A DNA stretch of 64,000 nucleotides from Argentina anserina (Eukaryota; Streptophyta; Magnoliopsida; Rosales; Rosaceae), in contig NC_065876.1 of assembly GCF_933775445.1 (NCBI RefSeq), positions 5,084,001 to 5,148,000 on the forward strand. The letters are read 5' to 3'. The notes beneath the pieces were generated by a model, which ran no database searches, was not told the origin of the DNA, and worked only from the letters and a program-made list of their open reading frames with translations. Within the stretch, counting starts at the first letter, position 1. Every line of letters begins with the position of its first letter. Made by a program: the position numbers and the translations under genes. This document shows, piece after piece, positions 36,701 through 47,500 of the stretch.

Positions 36701-39700
36701 TGCTAGATCGTACAGTGAATGAACATGAGGAATAATATGTTCAACGACGATCCCAATAGACATGAAAAACGAAATCATCAAAAGTCTTGGAGGTGAGCTC
36801 TCCAACGGTATCCAATCGAATAGATTTGAGAGGATGTGAAGGGTAGTGCGCTCTTAGTATGATGATCATAGCAAAAAAAACTTAGCAAATGCTGCATTCC
36901 TTGTGGAAAGCAAAGCGACGTGTGACCAATGCGTCGATGCTCTTAACCTATACCATAAAAATACCGAAAAATATCTGCATTCGGCTGGATATGGTCCTAA
37001 TGTCACCGTAAATACTGTGTAAGAATGGAATGTTCTCGGTTGAAGCCTTATTAAAGAAAAGACTTCCGTAAAATCTAGGAAAAGAACAATCTTTTCAAAA
37101 TGAGCGATGGGCATCAGTGATTTCTATGGAGGCATTAGAAAACACGGGAGGCATCACAATCGCCTGTGAAGGAGGGATGCCGCCACCGAAGGCCTAAATT
37201 CCATGGAGCCGCTGAGAGGGGCATGCTCGGCATCACCGTGGATGGCACGGATAGGCATGACCTCACCGTGTATAGCACATGTGAGGTGGTCCTCCAATCG
37301 CTTCGTGAACATGAAAAATAGATGATCATGTGAATTTTAAAGAACTCGAATCATCATATCTCTTTCAAAATGACTAAAAATGATCATGTCAAAACCGAGA
37401 AGACATCAAAACCGAATCTATGATTCAAAGAATCTTGAGTTACATAAAGCTAATGTTGTTTGCAAGCTACCAAAGCGACTGTCGAAGCTTGAAAAAGCTA
37501 GTATTAATGGAATCAGACAGATTTATTCCTCTCCATTCTCAACACAAATTTCAAGATGAAAATTCATCATTGGCATGTATGGCTTTTTAAAACTTAGAAA
37601 GGCACGAAGGTATAAAACACAATCTTCGCACGAGCTCCGTAAAACAACTACTTGCGTCGTAGAACAGTGTGGGTGGTTACGCAATTAGCAAGACACTCGA
37701 TTTCACGGCGAAACATTCTCAAAATAAAATTAAGAGAGTCAAAGACACGGTAAGCTTCTCTAGACAATACACTGTAGAATATTGTAAGATGGGGATTGAA
37801 ACAAAGTGCAATCTCATCAAGTGTATCACATGGCAATAGAACTATATTCTGCAGCTTAAAAGTTGGAAAAAAATGGTATTAGAGCAGTTGAATACCAAAC
37901 AATTAGGGTGGTAAAAACCATCCAATTGGTGTGGGTGGTCACCAATAATAATAAAATCGTTTGAGTGATGAAATGACTTGGAGAAAAACCGGAAAATTAA
38001 CCAGAAAACCATGTTAAAATAACTCAAAATCGGATGAAATTTGGATTGGGAAAACATGGCAGCAAAAACTGCAGGAAATATGCCGGGAAAATGACGAGAA
38101 ACGACGAAAAAATCTTCAAAAAACTTGCCGAAAACTGGCGGCGCCGATTGCCGAAAAGCCGGCCGGTTGCGGCCGCAACTAGCGAGCAAGGAGGCCGGAG
38201 CTGCATGTTCGACATGAGATGCTGGCAGGATCCGGATGGTGGGGCCGGAAACATCGGCAAGTGGCCGGAAGGCGGCCAAAACGCTAGCGAAACGGTAGAA
38301 AACGTTCCGGAAACGCCGGAACAGTAACCAGGAAAAATGACGTCAATTTTGACGTTTCGAGGTTCGTTTTCCAAATTTTAAGGTCTAAATTCATAATGTA
38401 GTACTATTGGTATATCATGTAACCCAAAAGCGCCAATTTAAAAACCACGTGAGTTGCAAACGTTGACCATTCGTGCTAAGTTAAGGCAAATAAAATTCTT
38501 ACGAGATTATCCTATAAATAAGGAATACGAGAAATTTTATTGAATATTCCAATATTTAAAACAACACACAACCAAGCTTCTAATTCCAATAGACGACTTA
38601 AGCTAAACTTGAGCAATAAATATGGTAATGCCAACGTCATACGTGAAAAATAGTAGGCAGAATACCTAGTCAAAAGATATTGACTAATCAAAAGTCCATA
38701 GTTACAAAATCTTGCATATCGGATCGGGCGGAACCTTAGCCTGAGGTTTAAAAAAAATTCTTACTTAAGAATGGAAGAATGTTACGTTTCCATTTCGGAA
38801 ATTCCCTCAATATAAATAGACACAGGTGCCAAAAATGACATTTGTTTCTCGTATGTGGAGCATCATCAAGGTAAAATCTGCTTATATAACGTCATAGATG
38901 TTTATTGAATCACTTTAAGTGTGTCCCATATAATTCGTTATTTTTGGGATATTTTGTTAACAAATAGTGCTGCTTAGAGTAATGAATTTCAACTCAAATA
39001 CATGAGTACGTAGACCTTGAGATTATCGTTTATAGACATGAGTTTAAGAAAACTCAAACATTAAAATAACAATTGCGATGGCGATGCAATCGAAACTATT
39101 TAAGTATGTAATCGAAACTATTTAAGTATGTAATCAGAATTAGAAGGGTTGTGATGTATATGGTCACAAAATAATCGATGCATATCGGCGATTCTCATGA
39201 TCGCACCCAAAATAGCGGTGCACTCAGGCGACCACATGAGATCGATTTCTTCTCTTTAAATAATAACGTGTTTCCCTCAGGACCGTCACACGAAAAACGT
39301 TGACCAAGAGGGGAATCATATCCCTGTTTGGTCTCAACGGTGTTATAAAAAAGGCCGGAAAAAAGACATGAATAATGCTAATAGCGCCCGATAATTTATA
39401 TATATATATGTTCAAAAGTAGCAACTTTAAGATAAACATACTTGTTGGTATGCCAAATAGACCGCATATAATTAAATTGCTATGTAAATCGATCGTCATG
39501 CAGGAAAATGCTTGATGAATTTCTTTTCAATCTTCGTACTGATGACATAATAATCGCCTGAGTAACGTCTATCTCTGGCAAGCATGACATCACAATGGTA
39601 CGATGATTGATCATTTTTCCTATGCAATCACGTGAAACATAGTTATAAACTAAACGTGCGAAGAAAACAATTAAAGAAATAGGAAAAGATAGAAATAGAA

Positions 39701-40389
39701 AAGATAAAGGCTTAGTGGGCTTGGTAGGGCTGGAGGCCCAAAGTAGCAGCTGGGTTTAAGGATGCAGGCCAAATATGGATGTTGGGCTTGTCAGAAGGCC
39801 CAAGCCGTCATTAGGTCTTTCTGGGTCAAGTTCTGCCGAAGACGGGTCAAGGTCGGTCGGATCCTGCAGAAATGGGTCATCAGTCCACGTCGGAGATAAT
39901 ATAGAGGGTGGCGGCGATCTGCGTGACTAATGGGTCTGGGGATTTCAACGTCATCAATGGGCCGAACTAGGATCGACGACGAGCTGGCTGGGTCGTGTGG
40001 GGCATACTCGGGGCGGTCGGGTTCTTGGACAGGCGAAGGCGATGCGCAAGGCTAGGCAACATATGGCTTGGTGTCGTCGACAACTTGCAAACCAAATGGC
40101 AGCGTCGCCTAGGTAGTGTGTATACCAGGCGCACGGCGGGAGTAGCAACAACTCACCGGAGGAGAGACGGGGAAGACGATGAGTGCCTAGAATAATTTTC
40201 TGGGTGCCCTGAGAAAAAGACAAATTTTCTACTTTTGCCGACAAACAATTTATCGGGCTGCTGACATATTTTTCTGATGATGTCAAGGAAGGGAGGCTGC
40301 CGGGGAAAAAAAATTAAGGGTTCGAGTTAATTTTTCTTGTGGTGGTCTCGTCGCTCAGACACTTGAGAACAAAATGCATGATAACATGT

Positions 40390-40598
40390 TGCAGGATAAT
40401 GAAATAAGAATAAGAACAATGTATTGGAACAAGATGTACCATTTATTGATTGATAATAGGGCATATATATAGGCATTACATAACCACATCCCGTAGGATT
40501 CAGAGTCATAATTTATTACAAAGATGTGAATCTATCTCTAACAGGTAACTTAATAAGGCTAAGACACACAAGAGTATAATATTTATTCTTTCAAAACA
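40390..40598 (-). repeat. 5' LTR of the degenerate Copia element
   Basis: 209 bp, direct repeat of 33930-34142; the minus strand begins TGTTTTGAAAG and ends CCTGCA, followed by a decayed primer site. Confidence 0.8.
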
Positions 40599-41724
40599 GA
40601 GACAGAAAACAATTATTATTATAACGAGATTATTATATTATTAATAAATCAATAATTTATTCATTTATCGATAAATTAATAAATTATTAGTTTATAGAGA
40701 TTTTTATTGTTATTCTAGCTAAATCGATGGTAATCGTTTAGTTTGAATATTATGTCTACTTTTAGCTAGGATTTTATATTTATTCACACTCTAAATTTGG
40801 TATACTCTCATGCCTAAAAATAACATTAAAATGATAAGTTTAAACAATTACTTTCCTTAATTTGTATTATGAATTTTATTCACTATATCTTATAAATGTT
40901 TGATCAATTATTAATCATTTTACTTATTTTTTGAATTTTTATTAAATTAATTATTACTTTATATATTCGATGTGACCTAAAGATGTTTAAAAAAATTATT
41001 ATCTTATGTGCATTTATCGATGTTCCTAGCAATATACATTAGTCTCGAGTTGGGATTGGAGAAAATTATTATTTAATAAATGTTATTAATTTATTTAAGA
41101 TTCATTTATCGAGTTTCAATTGTATATAACTGAAAATGAGGAATTCGATCAAGTTTACATAAGTTCGGTTAAAGACTCGATGAAGTAATCCATTGATTGA
41201 TTAAAATAAAATAAAAAACTCAAGTCATCCGCGTATGAATAAACGTGCGACAAAATGTCTGATATTAAGCCTGGTCTTGTTTGTCCAATTTGAGAAGGTC
41301 TCCTCAGCTACACATGTACCAAATTGATCGATGTCTTGTTGCTTGAGACAATGATATGCCAGGAGAAGTATAATTGCTATGCTTGCTGTTGGTGACATAT
41401 AGAAGCAGCAATGGCATTGATTATGCCTCTAGCAAGATGGCATGCATATATGATATATCTCAATTTATATCAACATTCGCACGCAATAGTAATTAAACTC
41501 CAAGAGCACCGAGAACATTCACATGCCAGTAACTCGATCCAAAATTAAGCCTCTGAGTTACACCTTCTCGATCGTTCCCCATTCCCTATGTATCTTTCGC
41601 TTTTTCTACCTTAGAGGCTAGACTTAATGATATCCTACGGAGAAATCAAACTCTCTGAATAAATGATAAGACATGCGTTATTGTTAAGGGTTGAAAGTCA
41701 TATGCATCTATGCGTGATTTGATT
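40599..41724. other. AT-rich intergenic spacer, nothing recognised
   Basis: Dominated by TTTATT/AATAAA strings with no reading frame, tandem array or defined transposon end. Confidence 0.5.
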
Positions 41725-43196
41725 TAGGGGTGGAATTCGGCCCAAACGGTTCGGTTTTGGGCTCAAATTAGAAACCAACTGATATTGAACTTCGGTTCGG
41801 CTCGATTCGGTTCGCGGTTCTCCAATATACTAAATTGAGAACTGAACCGACGAATTCGGTTCGGTTTTTTCAGTTTTTTTTTTTGAAAAAAACATTTTGA
41901 AAAAAAAAAACAACCCGAAAAAATCACTGAATGAGACGTATGATTCCATTTGAGGATCTAAAACTCTTTTTTACTCTAAAACAATCATTTCTAACTATCA
42001 AAACATTATAATTTTAAAGTTCCAAAGTAAAAATCAATTAAATTACACAATTTATAGTTTCATACACCATAAAAACACAAATTCAAAGTCCAAACTTCAA
42101 AGTAAATTAAAAACTGAATTAGGCTAAAATTGACATATTGAATGTTTTGCGGTTCCCCCCCTTTTTTTTACTTGTTTGAAAAAATTATAAATATGAATAT
42201 ATAACTACAATACAACCGAACAAATGAGGGCTTAAATTAATATTGTAGGCAACATAACACTCTCAATCCTTTATTTACCCGACATCTTGAAATTTTATAG
42301 ATGCATATATGTATATAAATATATTTATGAGTGTATATATATATGCATATATATTCTTACAGTCCATATCCAGAGTGAAATTTAATTATGAAATTACAGA
42401 GTGAAGTTCCAATTTTGGCACATTTTTCGTTCAAATTTTTTCACCATAAGCGATTCAATATTTAGGTATGTTATTTGAGATCATCTCTACAAAGTTTCAT
42501 CCAGTTTGACAATGGTTTGAGCTTTCAAAATTGAGTTACACGAACGGTTCACGTTGAACAGTTTTAATTCATTCATTGATTTAATCTAATTTCAATACAT
42601 TAACGATGTCTGAATTAGATGAAATATTGTAGAGATGATTTTAAAATAGCATACCTAAATATTGAATCGCTTATGGTGAAAAATTTGACTGAAAAGTATG
42701 CCAAAATTGAAACTTCACTCTGTAATTTCAGAGTGAAGCTTCACTCTTGATAGAGACTGTATATTCTTATATATATATATATATATATATATTTAAAAGT
42801 ATTTATTCTTATATTATATTGAGACGGATTTAGTAATTACACATCCGCTTATATATATATGTGTTTGTTTTAACAAACTTATTTGAAACATACATATATG
42901 GGCCTATATATATATATATACATATATAACACTATAAAAAGACAAACATATAATTATATATGATATAAAACCTAAAATTTCTTTAATAAAATCAAATATT
43001 CGGTAAGATAAACGTAAAACGACATTATTTTATAAATAATTCGGTTTCTTATGTGTCCAAACCGAAAACCAAACCAATTGATTCGGTACGGTGTTCTAAA
43101 TTTCGGTTCAGTTTGTATTTAGTTCGATTTTTTTCGATTTCAATTCGATTTTTTCAACTCGATTTTCGGTTTTTCGAATCGGAAGTGCCACCCCTA
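41725..43196. mobile_element. hAT-like non-autonomous DNA transposon (1472 bp)
   Basis: Ends TAGGGGTGG (41725) and CCACCCCTA (43196) are inverted repeats, extended on both sides by many copies of CGGTTCGGTT/AACCGAA motifs. The flanks ATTTGATT (41717-41724) and ATCTGATT (43197-43204) form an 8-bp target duplication with one mismatch, the hAT hallmark. No transposase gene. A second transposon is nested at 42360-42759, so the element without it is about 1.06 kb. Confidence 0.85.
42360..42759. mobile_element. Mutator-like MITE (400 bp) nested in the hAT-like element
   Basis: Starts CAGTCCATATCCAGAGTGAA and ends with the reverse complement of CAGTCTCTATCAAGAGTGAA. The long terminal inverted repeats extend about 150 bp inward on each side. 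It is flanked by a perfect 10-bp target duplication TATATTCTTA (42350-42359 and 42760-42769), typical of Mutator-superfamily insertions (9-11 bp). No coding capacity; it could fold into a long hairpin RNA if transcribed. Confidence 0.93.
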
Positions 43197-43362
43197 ATCT
43201 GATTTGTACTTGAACTCCAGATTGTATCACATGATTGAATGGACTCATTTTATTCTTGATTGGTCCATTACCTCGAAGTTTCGACCCAATGCGTTCAAAG
43301 CCCATTCCACTTTAAACCCCCCGTAATCTAAAAAAATGCTGAGCTGGCAGCTTCAAATCTAC

Positions 43363-43550
43363 CACGTGTGAAAGCAGTAGATCGCTTCCCACGTCATATG
43401 GCGGTAAAAGGTCAAATACAAACACGTGGTCGACACCGCCAGTAGCTTATTGAATCTTCCCCACAATTTCTTCTCTCCCCTATGGGGGTTGTAACGCACT
43501 TGCTCTCTAACACGTCCCACGCTTCCGCGTAAACCGCAAACCACCACGTG
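43363..43550 (+). promoter_or_regulatory. Cluster of three G-boxes upstream of the GTE gene
   Basis: Perfect CACGTG hexamers at 43363-43368, 43423-43428 and 43545-43550, plus CACGTC near 43511 and ACGTCA near 43391. The cluster is about 1.0-1.2 kb before the ATG, ahead of a CT-rich transcript leader (about 43800-43830) and a probable leader intron, so it is in promoter position. Candidate bZIP/bHLH control. Confidence 0.55.
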
Positions 43551-44582
43551 GTAAAACCAGAGAGCGAGTACTTAGGTGTCTACACTCGCGAGAGTAGCGT
43601 TATCCCGGAATCTCAATTATTGACTTTTATTAAGAAAACCGTCTGATCTGAATCTCGTGCGTGCCAATATATTTAAATTATGACCGTCAGATCTTCCAAG
43701 TTGCTTATGAACGGCCAGGATTCCACTTTAAGCGGCGGGCTTCAAGGCATCGCGGGCCTTTAAGTAGAGGGGTTTGTGAAGGAGCCCATACTCTCACATC
43801 TCTCTCTCTCTTTTCTCTCTATCCCTCTTCTTCTATACGACGAAGGCTTTTTCTAGGGTTTCAGGTCGCGCGCGCGTCTTTCAACGGCTCCGGCGACGAG
43901 GTCCATGTCTCAATTGGGTTTCTGCAAGAGCTTCTAGGGTTTTGGTTAATCGAACACATTGTATTGTTTGGCTCGTGCAATTTTTGAAGCTTCAATTTTG
44001 AGATTGTATACATCGCTGATATAGGGTTTCCGACTTGGGGTTTATACGTAGAGAGAGAGGCCCAGTTTAGGTTTTCCTCTTGTAAGTTTTTGAATTCCTT
44101 TCTTACCTTTTTTTTTTCCTTTTGCGTTTGCAATTTCTTGAGAGATTGATCAATTGGGAAAGTTTCTTTATTTGGGTTATTGGGGTTTTTCTATGAGTGT
44201 TTGATAGATTCGCATTGCTTGTTTTGAGCTGGGTAATTTATCCCCAAATTTTATTTAAAGTTGTTTATGTTGCCCTGATTTGCAAGATTGAATATTGAAT
44301 TGAATTTGGGCTTCTGGAATCAATAGGGCCTTTCCTTAGCTGAAAGTTTTGAACTGGGTGACGAATTCCTTGAACCCTGGACATCTGGAGAAGTATTAAG
44401 ATTTGGTTGGAATAAAAGAAGAAAAACTTAACAATTGGTTTGAAATTTGGTGGTTTTCGGATTTTGGGAACTGAAGGGCTTCAATTTTGTGCATTTTGAA
44501 TTTCGGTGTTATTAAGACAAGATTATAAGGGACTGAAATTATTTGCCACAGTTGATATGTGCAGTAATTTGGAGTTCATCTT

Positions 44583-47500
44583 ATGGCACCCACTGTCCCA
44601 GTAGACTTCACTGGACAGAAGCTATCTATGATGGGGAAGTCACGCAAGTATTCCAAAGGGCAGCTATCTGGTTTTGTTCCGGATTATCGTCACGCTGTTG
44701 AGACCATGGGTGAATCAGAGGGTTTTGGAAGCTCAGGACGGGTGGATACGGAAATGACGGCTTCGGAAGACTCATGTGCGCCTTCCAAAAGGAAATGTAT
44801 TAGTTTGAATGTTGACGGTCATGATAGTTTTGGGTTGCCTATGCAAGTGCTTCAGCTGTCAAGAATGTCTCGGTCTGAAAGGAAGGATTTAGAAGTGAGG
44901 CTGAGTTTTGAGCTGGAACAGGTCCGGGACCTTCAGAAGAAGATTGCAACTATGAGCTCAACGATTGTGTTATCCCCATCTAGTGATATTAGGAGTTGCA
45001 GTGATGGGAAGACCAGGCCTCCGGTCGAGGCTTATCATAGACCATCTAAACCAACTGGGCCGCAGGGTAAGAAACGAGCTCCTCAGGGGCGAAATGGTGC
45101 CCGCAACAAAAAGAGCTTATCTGTGCATGTGGAGTCAGTGAAGCCAGTTGCCGCATCAAATGCTCAATTGATGAAGCAATGTGAGAATTTGCTAAACCAG
45201 TTGATGAAACATCACCATGCTTGGGTTTTTGAAAAACCTGTTGATGTGGTGCAGTTGAATATTCCGGATTATTTCACAGTCATTAAGCATCCAATGGATT
45301 TGGGTACTGTGAAGAGCAAGTTGACTTCTTGTGCATACTCGAGTCCATTGAGTTTTGCTGCTGATGTGCGACTTACATTCTCAAATGCTATGACTTACAA
45401 TCCACCTAGCAATGATGTGCATATTATGGCTCAGGTGCTCAGTAAATATTTTGAACAGAGGTGGAAGGCAATAGAAAAGAAGCTTCCAGTTGATGTGGAC
45501 CCTTTGCCTTATAGACCACCTCTTCATACGGAAATCATAGAAACTGCTACACCTATGCCACCATCAAAGAAGAAGAAAACTACACCAAATGATAGTAGCT
45601 TCAAGCCAGTCAAGCCAGAAATTGTTAAACTCATCATGACTGATGAGGAAAAGCATAAACTGACCATGGAGGTGGATTCTTTGCTGGGAGAGTTGCCTGA
45701 AAGCATTATTGATTTCCTAAAAGAGCATAGTGGTGAAGGGCAAACCAGTGAGGATGAGATTGAGATTGACTTTGAGGTTCTCAGTGATGAAACTTTGTTT
45801 GCATTGCGGAAGCTTCTAGATGAATATTTGCTGGAGAAAGGGAGAAGGCTGGCAAAAGCTGAACCCTGTGAAATGGAGGTGTGCTCGTCCTTCATCTTCT
45901 CTTGATTCTTTTTTGTCTGTCATCCGTTCATTAATTCTCAACCAAATATATGTTGTGCGTCTCTTACTGTGATAGTTTTTTGATGCTGCAGATCCTTAAT
46001 GAGCCGGGATTTAGCAACTCTTCACTACATCCATGTAAAGGTTTTTCCTTTTCTAACTCCACACTTATTAATTGATCTGTGCAAAAATGTGTTTTGTTTG
46101 GCTCTTATTTCCTTCCATCAATTGGAGGCTCAGTGCATTAAAAATTTCAGGCAATGACATGGTCGATGAGGATGTTGATATTGTCGGTGGAAATGATGCT
46201 CCTATATCAAGCTTTCCTCCTGTAGAGATTGAGAAAGATGGAGCTCACAAAAACAGTAAATGCAGTAGCTCTAGTAGCTCCAGTAGTGATTCCGGCTCTT
46301 CATCCAGTGGTTCGTGTTTATGTGTACTCTTCATTTATGTGGTTGTTTCCTCGTATAAAGCAATTGTGTGGTTAAGCCCTTAAATTTCTGGTGTTGAAAA
46401 TTTGGAGCTCTTGAGCCCACTTAATTTTTTTGTAGACTATGTAAATATAAATTACTAACTACTTGATGACCTTGCAAGCTACGGTCCTTTGCTCTCATCT
46501 TCATTGGTGCAAGTTTCTTACATGTTTCTAGCTGTTGTTCGTCCTTAGAGAGGTTTGTTTTTGCATGGCAATAGTGTCAACTAGAATATGGTATTCTTAA
46601 TGATTAAAGCAGAAATGAGTATGAAATCTTCAAAAACCTGGCCTAGGTTGTTGCCTTTTTTGTTTTGTCTGTATAGTAGCTTTCGTGCCTCCCCACAAAG
46701 AGGAAAAAAAAAACTCTTTTCTCACACTTCAGGCAGTAATATCAGCATGCTAGTAGATATAATGAGTACGCTGAGGATTTTCAATACAAGAAAATTTCAT
46801 ATCGAGTTGGAATCATCGCAACCTATCACTTTGATAGGGTGATTGGGGGCTATAGACACCTTTGGTAATAAGGTGACTAGCTCTTATTGGTCTTTAGTGG
46901 CTGATGTTCTGTGTCAGTGTATTCTTCTATGAGGGGTTTGATATAATGTGTGATTTGTGATCTTGTTAGTGCGAGGACTGATACCCTTTCTATTTGGTCT
47001 CTTACTGAACCGTAACTTAGTTATTCTTGTAGCCATAAACGTTCTTGATGTTGTTGCAAATTGAACTATTTCCCATGTTTTGAGAAAATATGTGGTCTTT
47101 TACTAACATGACCTGTACTCCTCAGATTCTGATTCCGCCAGTTCTTCAGAAAGTGAATCACGTGTTCCTAAAGCTTCACCTGCCTTTGGTGGAGGAAAGG
47201 TATAGTATAATACACACTAGTTCTGCTTATTTGACAGTATCTGTTTGTGGGGTTCTTGAAATCTTATATCATTTCTTACTTTATCTTGCATTATTCTTTT
47301 TGATAGGAAAAGCTTGGTTCTGAAGCAAATTTAGATCAAAAGGGAAGTGATATTGGTAATTCTCAAATTGGAAATGGTGAGTTTTGAGGATACATACTGC
47401 AGCTGTTGGTACTTGTTTTAGTACTCCCCTGAAATTAGTATGCATCTTTTGTAGATCCAATCAATGGGGTTGTACCACTGGTTGGAGAGAAATCCCTGTC

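Larger units (their letters stand above)
33930..40598 (-). mobile_element. Old, degenerate Ty1/copia retrotransposon
   Basis: Direct terminal repeats at 33930-34142 (3' LTR of the minus-strand element) and 40390-40598 (5' LTR). On the minus strand both begin TGTT and share the GTGTGTCTTAGCC and CCTATATATAGG-type blocks. A purine tract (reverse complement of CTCCCCCTTGTG) lies inside the left LTR at 34143. The leader next to the right LTR is similar to the leader of the plus-strand element at 32.0-32.7 kb (for example CGGGCGCTATTAG and GGGTGCGATC blocks). An integrase relic is at about 36.45-36.70 kb. The LTRs differ widely and all frames are riddled with stops. No convincing target duplication. 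Confidence 0.8.

Noticed and set aside
38024..38374. GC-rich open frames within the degenerate Copia element
   Set aside because: Low-complexity leader sequence with no similarity to any protein domain I recognise; explained by the element's leader.
43661..43987. Open frame ahead of the GTE gene as a possible upstream gene or uORF
   Set aside because: It overlaps the CT-rich leader, has no recognisable domain and ends well before the start codon; not distinguishable from chance.
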